Shown: positions 16,891 to 25,963 of the stretch, piece by piece
Layout of the letters: each line of letters starts with the position of its first letter
Numbering within the stretch: position 1 is the stretch's first letter
Notes under the pieces: generated by a model
What the model was told of the DNA's origin: nothing
What the model saw: only the letters and a program-made list of their open reading frames with translations
Database searches by the model: none
Assembly (NCBI RefSeq): GCF_947490415.1
Contig: NZ_CANLGX010000003.1
Location: 1 to 64,000, forward strand
DNA: 64,000 nt
Direction of reading: 5' to 3'
Source: an uncultured Eudoraea sp.
Lineage (GTDB): Bacteria > Bacteroidota > Bacteroidia > Flavobacteriales > Flavobacteriaceae
Made by a program: the position numbers and the translations under genes

Positions 16891-18198
16891 ATGGGAACAT
16901 TCAAAATTGAGGGCGGCCATAAACTTCATGGGGAAATAACCCCACAAGGCGCTAAAAATGAGGCATTACAAATTCTTTGTGCGGTTTTGCTTACCCCGGA
17001 TGAGGTAGTCATAAACAACATTCCGGATATTCTTGATGTTAACAAGCTAATCTCCTTACTAGAAGACCTGGGAGTAAAAATCCAGAAAAAAGGCAAAGGG
17101 TCTTATTCTTTTAAAGCAGATGACATTAATCTGTCTTATTTGCAATCTGAACAATTTAAAACTGATGGCAGGGGATTAAGAGGCTCTATTATGCTGGTAG
17201 GCCCTTTATTAGCCAGATATGGCAAGGGTTACATTCCTAAACCAGGAGGTGATAAGATAGGTAGGCGCAGATTAGATACCCATTTTGAAGGATTTATTCA
17301 GTTGGGTGCAAAATTCCGATATAATAAAGAGGAGCATTTTTATGGGGTAGAAGCCAAAAGACTAAAAGGCACCTATATGCTTTTAGATGAGGCATCGGTT
17401 ACAGGTACCGCTAACATTGTTATGGCAGCTGTCCTGGCAGAAGGGCAAACAACTATTTACAATGCAGCATGTGAGCCTTATCTGCAACAATTGTGCAAGA
17501 TGCTAAACCGGATGGGAGCAAAAATTTCCGGTATTGGGTCTAATTTATTGGTTATTGACGGGGTTCTGAATTTGCAAGGCACAGAGCATACCATGTTGCC
17601 GGACATGATAGAAATAGGGAGTTGGATAGGTCTTGCAGCAATGACCAAAAGCGAATTAACGATCAAGAATGTCAGCTGGGACGACTTAGGTCAGATTCCA
17701 TCGGTTTTTAGAAAATTGGGTATTTCTCTGGAAAAAAGAGGGGACGACATTTACATTCCTGAACATAAAGAGGGTTATAAAATTCACAACTATATTGATG
17801 GTTCTATTTTAACTATCTCAGATGCACCCTGGCCCGGGCTCACCCCGGATCTGTTAAGTATTATCCTTGTTATTTCAACACAGGCCAAGGGCGAAGTGCT
17901 CATCCATCAGAAAATGTTTGAAAGCCGTTTGTTCTTTGTAGATAAGTTAATAGATATGGGGGCAAAAATTATTCTTTGCGATCCACACAGGGCTACTGTA
18001 ATTGGCCACAATTTTAAATCCACATTAAAGTCTACAACCATGGTATCCCCCGATATCAGAGCCGGAGTATCCCTTTTAATTGCCGCTCTATGCGCAAAAG
18101 GAACATCAATCATCCATAATATTGAGCAGATAGACAGGGGATATGAGGATATTGACAATCGTCTAAGGGCAATTGGCGCTAAGATTGAAAGGATGTAA
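16891..18198 (+). CDS. murA: UDP-N-acetylglucosamine 1-carboxyvinyltransferase
   Basis: First committed step of peptidoglycan synthesis: enolpyruvyl transfer from PEP to UDP-GlcNAc. The 435 residues show FKIEGGHKLHGEITPQGAKN with the conserved KNE triad (Lys-Asn-Glu). The RGLRGSIMLVGPLLARYGKG loop follows, then LDEASVTGTANIVMAAVLAEG. The fosfomycin-target position, usually a Cys in GGCxIG-type loops, reads KPGGDKIGRR here, with Asp replacing Cys as in known fosfomycin-resistant MurA variants (established for other species). Cytoplasmic. Confidence 0.96.
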   Translation: MGTFKIEGGHKLHGEITPQGAKNEALQILCAVLLTPDEVVINNIPDILDVNKLISLLEDLGVKIQKKGKGSYSFKADDINLSYLQSEQFKTDGRGLRGSIMLVGPLLARYGKGYIPKPGGDKIGRRRLDTHFEGFIQLGAKFRYNKEEHFYGVEAKRLKGTYMLLDEASVTGTANIVMAAVLAEGQTTIYNAACEPYLQQLCKMLNRMGAKISGIGSNLLVIDGVLNLQGTEHTMLPDMIEIGSWIGLAAMTKSELTIKNVSWDDLGQIPSVFRKLGISLEKRGDDIYIPEHKEGYKIHNYIDGSILTISDAPWPGLTPDLLSIILVISTQAKGEVLIHQKMFESRLFFVDKLIDMGAKIILCDPHRATVIGHNFKSTLKSTTMVSPDIRAGVSLLIAALCAKGTSIIHNIEQIDRGYEDIDNRLRAIGAKIERM

Positions 18199-18257
18199 CA
18201 AAAGGAGTTATAGACCTCCTATTTTTATGGAGGCATACTATTCTTAAAATCTTAAAA

Positions 18258-18581
18258 ATGAAAAATCCGGCTTGGGAAAAACTACCTCTGATTAGCAATG
18301 ATTTGGGTCAAAAGAAAAGATTTGAATTGCTCGTTGAAGGCGAAACTGCATTTATAGAATATATCCAGGCCAAGAATAATATTATATATCTCACCCATAC
18401 CGAAGTACCCCGCACTTTAGAAGGGAATGGTATAGGAGCTATTATTGTATCCAAAACTCTTGAACATATCAGGGAAAATGGATTTAAAATAGCTCCCTTA
18501 TGTCCTTTTATTGCTGCATACCTTAAGCGTAATCCAGGTAAAGCAGATGGTTTATTAGCTCCGGGGTTTTCGGTAGGCTAG
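18258..18581 (+). CDS. GNAT family N-acetyltransferase, YjdJ type
   Basis: A 107-residue minimal acetyltransferase of the Acetyltransf_CG kind. It has ELLVEGETAFIEYIQ, a histidine-rich-family strand IIYLTHTEVPRTLEGNGIGA carrying the acetyl-CoA loop, and IAPLCPFIAAYLKRNPG with the near-invariant cysteine-proline pair. The substrate is unknown. It lies 59 bases after murA and faces convergent pirin. Confidence 0.88.
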   Translation: MKNPAWEKLPLISNDLGQKKRFELLVEGETAFIEYIQAKNNIIYLTHTEVPRTLEGNGIGAIIVSKTLEHIRENGFKIAPLCPFIAAYLKRNPGKADGLLAPGFSVG

Positions 18582-18641
18582 AAAAAATATCAATAATAGT
18601 AAAAGTCCAAATTACCAAAAGGCTCTTAATTGATTATCAAA

Positions 18642-19643
18642 TCATTCACGTTCTACAACATCTCCGTTTGGGTACTTAGCAAACCTTCCCTTTTCTCTTG
18701 GATGAACGTTGTCTGCATGTGGCCAGGGCCAGCCACCAAATTGCGTAAGCCTGTATTCCTCCATGGCTTGTTGAATTTCCAGCTGCGTATTCATAACAAA
18801 GGGGCCGTACTTAGCAACCGGTTCGTTTATAGGTTTTCCCTGCAATAATAAAAAGTGTGATTTCTTGCTGCCATTTTCTAATGTAACTTCTGCATCTGAA
18901 TTAAGCTCCACACCGTGATTGGGTTTAATCACCTGCTCACCAATCTTAACTTCTGCACCGTCGTAATAATATAGGGTACGGTTTAAATTTGAAGATGCAG
19001 GAGGCAAATTAAATGTTTCGTTTTCATCCATATGAATATTCCATATGGCCACTTCGTTATCAGAATTTGCTGCCCAGGAATTGGGCGCGGGATCTGGTGC
19101 AGTCTTTCCGGAATAGCTACCTGCAATTATTTTTACTGTAGTATTATTGATCTTAACAAGGGGGATATCCTCATGCCAGAGCATTTTAAAATGTGGGTCA
19201 ACAAATTTATCTGTTTTTGGTAGGTTGATCCAAATTTGAAACAATTCCAACGGATTATCCTTATCTGTATTGAGCAAAGGGAACATTTCAGAATGCTGAA
19301 CCCCCCTGCCAGCAGTCATCCATTGTACATCACCCTGTCCAAATCTACCAGCAGCTCCTAATGAGTCTGAATGATCACAATACCCTTTATTTACAATTGT
19401 AACCGTTTCAAAACCTCTGTGCGGATGATAAGGAAACCCGGGAATGGTATGTCCGTGATACATTCTCCAACCATCTTTTATAGTGAAATCGTTGCCCAGG
19501 TTACGCCCTTCAAGAGATACGTCGGGTTCCATTGCACTATTTCCCTTTGGGTAATGATCTAAATGATAAACACAGAACAAAAACGGGTCTTGCGTTTCCC
19601 ATGGGAAACCTAAAGGAAATATTCGTTTGACTGGGTTACTCAT
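18642..19643 (-). CDS. Pirin family protein
   Basis: A 333-residue bicupin. The N-terminal cupin holds the metal ligands in FPYHPHRGFETVTIVNKGYC and GRGVQHSEMFP, preceded by GDVQWMTAG. Pirins are iron-binding; some act as quercetinases or redox-linked regulators. The role here is open. It is rather long for the family because of an extended start and C-terminal tail (YRLTQFGGWPWPHADNVHP). Confidence 0.9.
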   Translation of the reverse strand: MSNPVKRIFPLGFPWETQDPFLFCVYHLDHYPKGNSAMEPDVSLEGRNLGNDFTIKDGWRMYHGHTIPGFPYHPHRGFETVTIVNKGYCDHSDSLGAAGRFGQGDVQWMTAGRGVQHSEMFPLLNTDKDNPLELFQIWINLPKTDKFVDPHFKMLWHEDIPLVKINNTTVKIIAGSYSGKTAPDPAPNSWAANSDNEVAIWNIHMDENETFNLPPASSNLNRTLYYYDGAEVKIGEQVIKPNHGVELNSDAEVTLENGSKKSHFLLLQGKPINEPVAKYGPFVMNTQLEIQQAMEEYRLTQFGGWPWPHADNVHPREKGRFAKYPNGDVVERE

Positions 19644-19717
19644 AGTTTTAAATTTTTGATGTTTTGATAATTTTTTTGTAGTTACTTAAAGTTACATTCC
19701 AAATAAAATTTCACATA

Positions 19718-20164
19718 TCAATCATGGATTGCGGTATTAATTTCAACCCAATTCTCTTCAGGGTCTTTAATATAAATCTGACGCACTCCATCTGCACGGT
19801 CTGTAACGGCATTCTTTTTTCCGGGCCAGTCCCAATAAGGGATATTTTTCTCTTCCAGATAAGAAATGAGACCATCCAGGTTTTGTGTTGCCAGGCACAG
19901 ATGCATACTTTTATTATTTTGACGAATCACGGAATCTTTACCTATAAGGTGAAGTTGAGAATTTCCATGTATACTAAACCATCTAAATCCTTGTGCTGCA
20001 GAAGGATGAGGAATTTCCTTTAGTTTTAATATGTTAGCATAGAAGTCTCCGGTCTTTTTGAGATCTGTCACTATAAAAGAATAATGGTCGTATTGAAAAT
20101 CAAAGTCCTGGGCATACGATTTTGAAAAATAGCAAATTAAGAGTAAGAGCATTAGTTTTTTCAT
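19718..20164 (-). CDS. Exported VOC (glyoxalase/bleomycin resistance) family protein
   Basis: A 148-residue protein with a clear signal peptide (MKKLMLLLLICYFSKSYAQ) followed by one VOC domain. Its landmarks are the YDHYSFIVTDLKKTGDFYAN start, HLCLATQNLDGLISYLEE in the middle and QIYIKDPEENWVEIN at the end, with candidate metal ligands His and Glu. Most VOC enzymes are cytoplasmic, so export to the periplasm is unusual. The substrate is unknown. Confidence 0.85.
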   Translation of the reverse strand: MKKLMLLLLICYFSKSYAQDFDFQYDHYSFIVTDLKKTGDFYANILKLKEIPHPSAAQGFRWFSIHGNSQLHLIGKDSVIRQNNKSMHLCLATQNLDGLISYLEEKNIPYWDWPGKKNAVTDRADGVRQIYIKDPEENWVEINTAIHD

Positions 20165-20209
20165 AGGAAAGGGTTTTGAATATTTTTTTAGGCACTTATA
20201 AATAATGCA

Positions 20210-21130
20210 TTATTGATTATCATAAGATACAAAAGCAAAGTGTTTGCTATCGGGCGACCAGGAGGGGACATTAATTGTTCCCTGTCCGCCTAAAAAAAGG
20301 CAAAGACTTTTAATTTCTTTTGTATTTAAATCGTAGAGTCTCAATGCAACGGATTTTAATGGAGGATGACGGTCTCCCTGATCTTCCAGATAGGAAATAA
20401 AAACAAAATACTTTCCATCAGGTGAGGGATGTGCAAACCAATTTGAATAGGCATCATTGGTTAATTGTTCGTTTTCGCTACCATTGGGTTTCATTCTCCA
20501 AATCTCCATTTTACCGGATTGCATTGAATTGTAATAAATGTATTTACCATCCGGGGAATATTCAGGGCCATCATCCAGACCCGGGCTGTTGGTGAGGCGT
20601 TCCTCTTCACCTCCCTGAATTGAAATTCTATAAATATCATAGTTATTATTGCGACTTGCGGTATATACAACGGCATCACTCCCGGGAGACCATCCGTGCC
20701 AGTAGGATGGATATTCTAATGTCACAAGTTGAGGTGTGCCTCCTTTTAAAGGTAATGTATAGATTCGGGAAGTGCCGGACTCCACGCCCTCTATAGGATC
20801 ATTATTACTAATGGCCAGCATAGTGCCATCAGGAGAAATTCCGTGGTCATTATTACATCTCACAGCAGCTCCTGTATCTATTTGCTCCTTTGAACTTCCA
20901 TCAATTTTTATCCTGTATAAAAGTCCATTTTGATTGAGAATTAAGAAGTTCCCATCAGGACTCCAGTTGGGGGCTTCAAAGTGAGCCTTTTCCTCATATA
21001 TTACTTTTCGTTCCCCCGTTTCTATTGAATAAACTTCCAGCATTGATTTAAGCTGGGATGATTGTCCAAAATTTTGTCCCGCACCCATAATAAAGAGAAT
21101 TACCAGAATTTTGTTAAATATCACATTCAT
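20210..21130 (-). CDS. TolB-like beta-propeller protein (PD40 repeats), exported
   Basis: The 306 residues begin with a signal peptide (about 1-22, ending NFGQ) and then carry at least five WD40-like PD40 repeats marked by W/SPDG turns: [55 protein letters not shown], and a last [11 protein letters not shown]. Such propellers bind proteins or polysaccharides in the periplasm. It is a single-gene unit followed by the VOC gene on the same strand. Confidence 0.88.
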   Translation of the reverse strand: MNVIFNKILVILFIMGAGQNFGQSSQLKSMLEVYSIETGERKVIYEEKAHFEAPNWSPDGNFLILNQNGLLYRIKIDGSSKEQIDTGAAVRCNNDHGISPDGTMLAISNNDPIEGVESGTSRIYTLPLKGGTPQLVTLEYPSYWHGWSPGSDAVVYTASRNNNYDIYRISIQGGEEERLTNSPGLDDGPEYSPDGKYIYYNSMQSGKMEIWRMKPNGSENEQLTNDAYSNWFAHPSPDGKYFVFISYLEDQGDRHPPLKSVALRLYDLNTKEIKSLCLFLGGQGTINVPSWSPDSKHFAFVSYDNQ

Positions 21131-21202
21131 AATATTCAGAGTTTAGTTTATACAATGACTTTCAATTCCAGATACCTAAATTATGAATAGATAACAATTA
21201 TT

Positions 21203-21634
21203 TTACCCTACAAAGTCTATCTTTTTATGAGCTCCATCACAATAGGGTTTGTTAGCCGATGCACCACATCTGCATAACGCCGTTACCCCGCTTTTACTTT
21301 CAGTCTTACCACTGGCATCCTTTACTTCTAAATTGCCATGCACCAAAAGGGGGCCATTGGTCATTATTTCTACGCGGGTATTATTAGTTTCTTCTTCGGA
21401 ATTTTTTGTTTCTTCTTTCATAGTATAGGTTAGCGCCCCGGAAGGGCATTTATTAATTTGTGATTTTAATTCATCAATAGTTGCATTTTCTGGTTCAATC
21501 CAGGGTTTCTTATTCGGATCATACACTTTCGGCAAGGTATGCACGCAAATAGCAGAATGGACACACTTCTTTGGTTTCCATACTACAGTTAGATCACCCT
21601 TTGAATATTCTTTAATTATTTCTCTTTCTGCCAT
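21203..21634 (-). CDS. Fused (4Fe-4S) mono-cluster / CDGSH iron-sulfur protein
   Basis: A 143-residue fusion. Residues about 10-75 form a YjdI-type ferredoxin-like domain (VWKPKKCVHSAICVHTLPKV and INKCPSGALTYT). Residues about 85-140 form a CDGSH domain with CRCGASANKPYCDGAH, the 3Cys-1His [2Fe-2S] ligand set. Between them is a Glu/Lys/Asn-rich linker. The cytoplasmic role is probably redox or Fe-S related. It ends 24 bases before a gap leading to the TolB-like gene and follows the amidohydrolase closely. Confidence 0.9.
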   Translation of the reverse strand: MAEREIIKEYSKGDLTVVWKPKKCVHSAICVHTLPKVYDPNKKPWIEPENATIDELKSQINKCPSGALTYTMKEETKNSEEETNNTRVEIMTNGPLLVHGNLEVKDASGKTESKSGVTALCRCGASANKPYCDGAHKKIDFVG

Positions 21635-21658
21635 AATTTATAAGTTATTCTTTATACT

Positions 21659-23092
21659 TTATTCATAGTTATCTCCCACTGGTGGTGGCCCCGGAGGAAT
21701 ATTTGGTTCGTAGACCTCGCCACCCTTCCGTTCTATATATTCATTCTTAACTTTTTCTATTAATTTTTGATCCTCAAAGAGATCAACAGCGGTCATGCTT
21801 AAAGCTTTAGCAGCGTAGGTCATCCCTTTATGACCAATACTCATTCCACCACACGCTACTACTGCCCACGAATGCCATGGAGTATCTTTTGGCGCTACAG
21901 TTACACTTAAATTTATGTTAGGAACATTCCAACTTACATCACCCACGTCTGTTGACCCACCGCCGGGGTGTTCTTTGGTTTCCTTCAGCGGATTAATTTT
22001 GCTGTCCATTCCTATCTGAGGCTTTTTTGTAACCTCCTGAATCTTTTTGCCAAAGGCCTGTTCTTCATCTGTATATGTGATATCCCCCAAATATTCCAGG
22101 TTCTTTTGCATGATTTCCTCACCTGATCTATTTACCAAAACTTCATAAATTCCGGAAATAAGGGAAATCTTGTAATCTACATTCGCCATTACTGCTGCGC
22201 CTTCGGCCATTTTCTGAACCCTTTCGTATACAGGCATTACTCCGCTTCGCTTAGTGTCTCTTACACGCACCCAAAGTTTAGAATAATCAGGTACTACATT
22301 AACTACTTGTCCACCATCTTGAATATGGTAATGAATCCGTACCGTTGGTTTAATATGTTCCCTGTAGTAGTTAATTCCTGTGGTATATAATTCTAAGGCA
22401 TCGGAGGCACTTCTTCCATTCCAGGGATCAGCAGACGCATGTGCCGCCTGACCAAAAAATTCAACTTTAAAGTCAACCAGGGCCAATGTACTTTGTGCAT
22501 CGGCTTCTGTATTGTCCGCCGGATGCCAACTTAGGTTAACATCAACATCATCCCATAAGCCATCGCGTACCATCCAAACCTTTCCAAAATATTTTTCTTC
22601 TGCCGGAGTGCCAAAAAATTTAATAGTCCCTTTAATTTTGCCCTCTTCTATGAGCTCTTTTACGGCCACCGCAGCGCCAAGACTGGCAGTTCCAAATAAA
22701 TTATGGCCACAACCGTGTCCGGCTGCTCCTTCATTTAAAGCTTCCTTTGTAGGTTGTGCCTTTTGGGATATTCCCGGCAGGGCGTCAAATTCACCTAAAA
22801 TACTTATAACCGGTTTTCCGGATCCATAAGTTGCTATAAAGGCAGTGGGCATTCCGGAAACGCCGCGCTCAACAGAAAAACCGTTCTTTTCTGCATAGTC
22901 AGCTAAAATTACCGAAGATTGTTTTTCATTAAAAGCTGTTTCAGCAAGAGCCCATACAGAATCGCTAATAGCTATTAGTTCTGCATTGTGCTTTTCAATA
23001 GATTGTATAATTTCTTTTTTGTTGTTGCTTATTTTTTGAGCAGAGGCTGTAGAAGTTAGAATCAACAATAATCCAAAGAGTAATTTTCTCAT
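21659..23092 (-). CDS. Exported M20D amidohydrolase (AbgB-like)
   Basis: A 477-residue metal-dependent amidohydrolase related to the aminobenzoyl-glutamate hydrolase subunit AbgB. It has a signal peptide (MRKLLFGLLLILTSTASAQ), the metal-site motifs GEFDALPGIS and AAGHGCGHNLFGTASLGAA, and the dimerisation-domain segment FFGQAAHASADPWNGRSA. The C-terminal HPGGGSTDVGDVSW and PWHSWAVVACGGMSIGHKG blocks follow. A short proline-rich tail (PNIPPGPPPVGDNYE) ends the protein. Periplasmic location is predicted; substrate unknown. Confidence 0.9.
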   Translation of the reverse strand: MRKLLFGLLLILTSTASAQKISNNKKEIIQSIEKHNAELIAISDSVWALAETAFNEKQSSVILADYAEKNGFSVERGVSGMPTAFIATYGSGKPVISILGEFDALPGISQKAQPTKEALNEGAAGHGCGHNLFGTASLGAAVAVKELIEEGKIKGTIKFFGTPAEEKYFGKVWMVRDGLWDDVDVNLSWHPADNTEADAQSTLALVDFKVEFFGQAAHASADPWNGRSASDALELYTTGINYYREHIKPTVRIHYHIQDGGQVVNVVPDYSKLWVRVRDTKRSGVMPVYERVQKMAEGAAVMANVDYKISLISGIYEVLVNRSGEEIMQKNLEYLGDITYTDEEQAFGKKIQEVTKKPQIGMDSKINPLKETKEHPGGGSTDVGDVSWNVPNINLSVTVAPKDTPWHSWAVVACGGMSIGHKGMTYAAKALSMTAVDLFEDQKLIEKVKNEYIERKGGEVYEPNIPPGPPPVGDNYE

Positions 23093-23267
23093 ATTTTTAA
23101 AAAAGAATTAGAATTGGTAATCAATCCAATAAAAATACATTTTTTTGCTGGGTAATGTCTTTAACAATCATAAAAAGTCTCTAACCCTTTGGCCAACGCC
23201 TTTTAAAGAATTAAATCACTGAATTCTTTAAGGAGCATGTTAATTTGCCAGATGTAACCAAAAGGAT

Positions 23268-24578
23268 TCAGTTTAGTGCTTCTTTGTATATTCTAAGGCA
23301 GCGTTCACGGGCCATTTTATGATCCACCATCATTTGGGGATATGTCAATTCCTGTAGTTCAGGAACCCATTTATTGATGTATTCTTTTTGTTGATCAAAT
23401 TTTTCTACTTGTGTAAGGGGATTAAAGATCCTGAAATACGGCGCTGCATCTACGCCACTCCCTGCAGCCCATTGCCAGTTTCCAATGTTGCTGCTAAGTT
23501 CAAAGTCTAAAAGTTTTGAAGCAAAGTAAGCTTCTCCCCAACGCCAATCTATTAATAAATGCTTACAAAGAAAACTTGCTACCAGCATTCGTACCCGGTT
23601 ATGCATAAACCCCGTAGAATTAAGTTCCCTCATTCCCGCATCAACAAGGGGGTATCCTGTTTCCCCTTTTTTCCACATTTCAAATTCCTTTTCATCATTT
23701 CGCCATGGGATTCTATCATATTTTGGTTTAAAAGCTTTATAAACAGTATGCGGAAAATGCCATAAGATTTGCATAAAAAATTCGCGCCAAATCAATTCAT
23801 TTAAAAAAGTCTCATTCCTGGCACTTAGGGCTTTTAACACTGTTTGTCGCGTAGAAACGGTCCCAAATCGCAAATGGGGCCCTAACTTGGAGGTGCCTTT
23901 TTCTATGGCCGGAAAGTTTCTGGTTTTTTCATATGAATTAAGTAATGATGGAGAAATATCATAAGCAGGAACAGCAATTTCAGATCTTTTAAATCCTATT
24001 TCTTCCAGTAACAGATTAGGCAAATCTGCTTGTTTGAACACCCTGTTTAATAACGACTCGGAGTCATAAGCCATAACCGGCTTATCTGTTTTGAATTTTT
24101 CTTTCCACTTGCGCATATATGGCGTATAAACCACATAGGGTTTGCCATCATCTTTAACTATTTCATTCTCCTCAAAGATTACCTGATCTTTAAAAGTTTT
24201 GAATTCGATTCCGGATAATTTTAGTTCTTGTGCAATCTCACTATCCCTTTTTTGGGCATAAGGTTCATAATCCCTGTTGGTATATACATTTTGTATGTCA
24301 TATTGATTGGTAAGTTTTTTAAAAATATCCAGGGGATTGCCATAATAGATGCCAATTGAGCATTGATACTGCTCTTTCATCTTCTTTCTCATTTCCTGTA
24401 AAGAATCGTAAATGAAAGTAACCCGCGCATCATTTTCCGGAAGCGATTGAAGTATTTCAGTATCAAAAATAAAAATGGGCAATACCGGATGGCTTCCTTT
24501 CAGAGCATTGTACAGCCCGGCATTATCATGGAGCCTTAGGTCTCTCCGAAACCAAAAAACACTTACTTTTCCTTGCAT
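23268..24578 (-). CDS. Cryptochrome/photolyase family protein (CPD photolyase-like)
   Basis: The 436 residues have the standard two-domain plan. The N-terminal antenna domain starts VFWFRRDLRLHDNAGLYNAL; the C-terminal FAD domain shows GPHLRFGTVSTRQTVL, ELIWREFFMQILWHFPHTV, GYPLVDAGMRELNSTGFMHN and WQWAAGSGVDAAPYFRIFNP. This is the pattern of class I/III DNA photolyases, which repair UV dimers with light. It is the last gene of the SRPBCC - SDR - photolyase operon; its ATG directly abuts the SDR stop codon. The operon carries operator A at 25804-25833. Confidence 0.93.
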   Translation of the reverse strand: MQGKVSVFWFRRDLRLHDNAGLYNALKGSHPVLPIFIFDTEILQSLPENDARVTFIYDSLQEMRKKMKEQYQCSIGIYYGNPLDIFKKLTNQYDIQNVYTNRDYEPYAQKRDSEIAQELKLSGIEFKTFKDQVIFEENEIVKDDGKPYVVYTPYMRKWKEKFKTDKPVMAYDSESLLNRVFKQADLPNLLLEEIGFKRSEIAVPAYDISPSLLNSYEKTRNFPAIEKGTSKLGPHLRFGTVSTRQTVLKALSARNETFLNELIWREFFMQILWHFPHTVYKAFKPKYDRIPWRNDEKEFEMWKKGETGYPLVDAGMRELNSTGFMHNRVRMLVASFLCKHLLIDWRWGEAYFASKLLDFELSSNIGNWQWAAGSGVDAAPYFRIFNPLTQVEKFDQQKEYINKWVPELQELTYPQMMVDHKMARERCLRIYKEALN

Positions 24579-25274
24579 TTAGTTAATATTGAGGGTAGAC
24601 AAGCCTCCGTCTACACCTATTACCTGTCCGGTTATCCAACTGCTTTTATCACTAAGCAAAAAAGTCGCAATATTGGCAATATCCTCAGGATGGCCTACTC
24701 GTTTGAGAGGATGGCGTTCGGCCATACTTTCTTTTTTTCGATCATTATTTAATAAGCGGCCTGCCAGCTGGGTATCTACAAGAGAGGGAGCAATGACATT
24801 CGTTCGAACTTTAGGCGCATATTCTGCGGCTAGAGATTTTACAAAACCCTCTATAGCACCTTTGGCAGCAGATACACTTGTATGAAACGGCATTCCTGTA
24901 CCTACGGCGACCGTACTGAAGAACACCATACTAGAATTATCTGCCATCCGGCCGATGATGTCTTTAACAACCCTTACCATACTAAAAAAGTTAAGTTGCA
25001 TATCTTCCTCAAAGTTAGCCATGCTAAGCATTTTTAGAGGTTTTAAGTTAATACTGCCGGGGCAATATACAAATCCATGAAGTTCCTCAGGCAATTGCGC
25101 AGTATTCAATGAGTCAGTTAATGCGTCAAATTGAATATATTCTACGTTCAGATTCTTCAAACCATCTGCACTTCTGGACGCTACATAAATTGTATGGGTT
25201 TCCTGTAATTGTTTTACTATAGATAAACCAATACCATAGGATCCTCCGATTAATAATATATTTTTCTTCATCAT
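24579..25274 (-). CDS. SDR-family protein lacking the usual catalytic tyrosine
   Basis: A 231-residue Rossmann-fold protein: the nucleotide-binding loop is LLIGGSYGIGLSIVKQL and the C-terminus has SSWITGQVIGVDGG, both typical of short-chain dehydrogenases. In the usual YxxxK active-site position the sequence reads HTSVSAAKGAIEGF, so the lysine is kept but valine stands where tyrosine is expected. It may be an inactive, binding-only or altered enzyme. It overlaps the SRPBCC gene by 4 bases and abuts the photolyase gene, so it belongs to the light-linked operon. Confidence 0.88.
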   Translation of the reverse strand: MMKKNILLIGGSYGIGLSIVKQLQETHTIYVASRSADGLKNLNVEYIQFDALTDSLNTAQLPEELHGFVYCPGSINLKPLKMLSMANFEEDMQLNFFSMVRVVKDIIGRMADNSSMVFFSTVAVGTGMPFHTSVSAAKGAIEGFVKSLAAEYAPKVRTNVIAPSLVDTQLAGRLLNNDRKKESMAERHPLKRVGHPEDIANIATFLLSDKSSWITGQVIGVDGGLSTLNIN

Positions 25275-25771
25275 GAAATGGATTTTATACTTAATTTATT
25301 GGAGGAGTCCTTCATACGTCCGAAAATTTCCTCAAGTTTCATTTCGCGGTATGCGAATATTTTTTCCAGTTGTTTTTTAACCAGCATGGGATGTGCTAAT
25401 TGGCCCAAAATTCCAAAGGGTAACTTGTAGTCAATGATATCCTCCATTTCTACCCCACCTGAAACGGGATTTATAAAATGCTTGTGATGCCAAAGTGCAT
25501 ATGGGCCAAACCTTTGTTCATCTACAAAGTATTCACCTTCCTTAACATGTGTGATTTCGGTGACCCATTTTGTTGTTATTCCGGCAAACGGAGCAACTGA
25601 ATATTGAATGATCTGACCTGGAAACATATCCCTGTCGGCACCGTTTAAAATATGAAAACCCATGTGGTCCGGCGTGATAAGCTTCAGATTTGCGGGATTT
25701 GATAAAAAATTCCATGCCTCATCCTGAGTAATGGGTAAGGTTTGCCTGGAATGTAGTTGATATAACTTCAT
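25271..25771 (-). CDS. SRPBCC family protein
   Basis: A ligand-binding helix-grip protein of about 166 residues. I chose the ATG at 25771 (MKLYQLHSRQTLPITQDEAW), which fits the family start. An upstream ATG at 25834 would place codons inside the operator. Landmarks are LTIPDHMGFHI-like KLITPDHMGFHILNG, WVTEITHVKEGEYFVDEQRFGP split around residue 75, and the end FAYREMKLEEIF. It is first in the SRPBCC - SDR - photolyase operon, a frequent flavobacterial arrangement; the ligand is unknown. Confidence 0.88.
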   Translation of the reverse strand: MKLYQLHSRQTLPITQDEAWNFLSNPANLKLITPDHMGFHILNGADRDMFPGQIIQYSVAPFAGITTKWVTEITHVKEGEYFVDEQRFGPYALWHHKHFINPVSGGVEMEDIIDYKLPFGILGQLAHPMLVKKQLEKIFAYREMKLEEIFGRMKDSSNKLSIKSIS

Positions 25772-25785
25772 TAAAATGTTTTTAA

Positions 25786-25793
25786 CAAAATTA
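25786..25793 (-). promoter_or_regulatory. -7 box (TAATTTTG) of the SRPBCC-SDR-photolyase operon
   Basis: On the minus strand TAATTTTG matches TAnnTTTG, 14 bases before the chosen start codon. The expected -33 region falls inside operator A. Confidence 0.6.
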
Positions 25794-25803
25794 AGAGCAA
25801 TAT

Positions 25804-25833
25804 TGTTTAATAAAAAATTAAATGTGTTAAACA
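25804..25833. promoter_or_regulatory. Operator A: 30-bp inverted repeat shared with the second photolyase operon
   Basis: Arms TGTTTAAT (25804-25811) and GTTAAACA (25826-25833) are separated by 14 AT-rich bases; extended by one base outward the arms are TTGTTTAA and TTAAACAA. The same 30-bp layout recurs at 62943-62972, with 25 of 30 positions identical by hand alignment. It lies 10 bp upstream of the -7 box and covers the -33 position, as expected for a repressor site. Confidence 0.75.
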
Positions 25834-25963
25834 AATAGTAAATGTAGCCTTATTTTATCGTCGGAGATAGAGGTGGGATAATCCCATACAATGGTGCAAT
25901 ACGACTTATGATCGGGAAATTTGTAGTCCGATGCGTGATTTTTGTATATTTCTGGAATAAAGT

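Noticed and set aside
25772-25834. Start of the SRPBCC gene at 25834
   Set aside because: The extra N-terminal residues are not homologous-looking and would lie within the operator and promoter; the ATG at 25771 fits the family.
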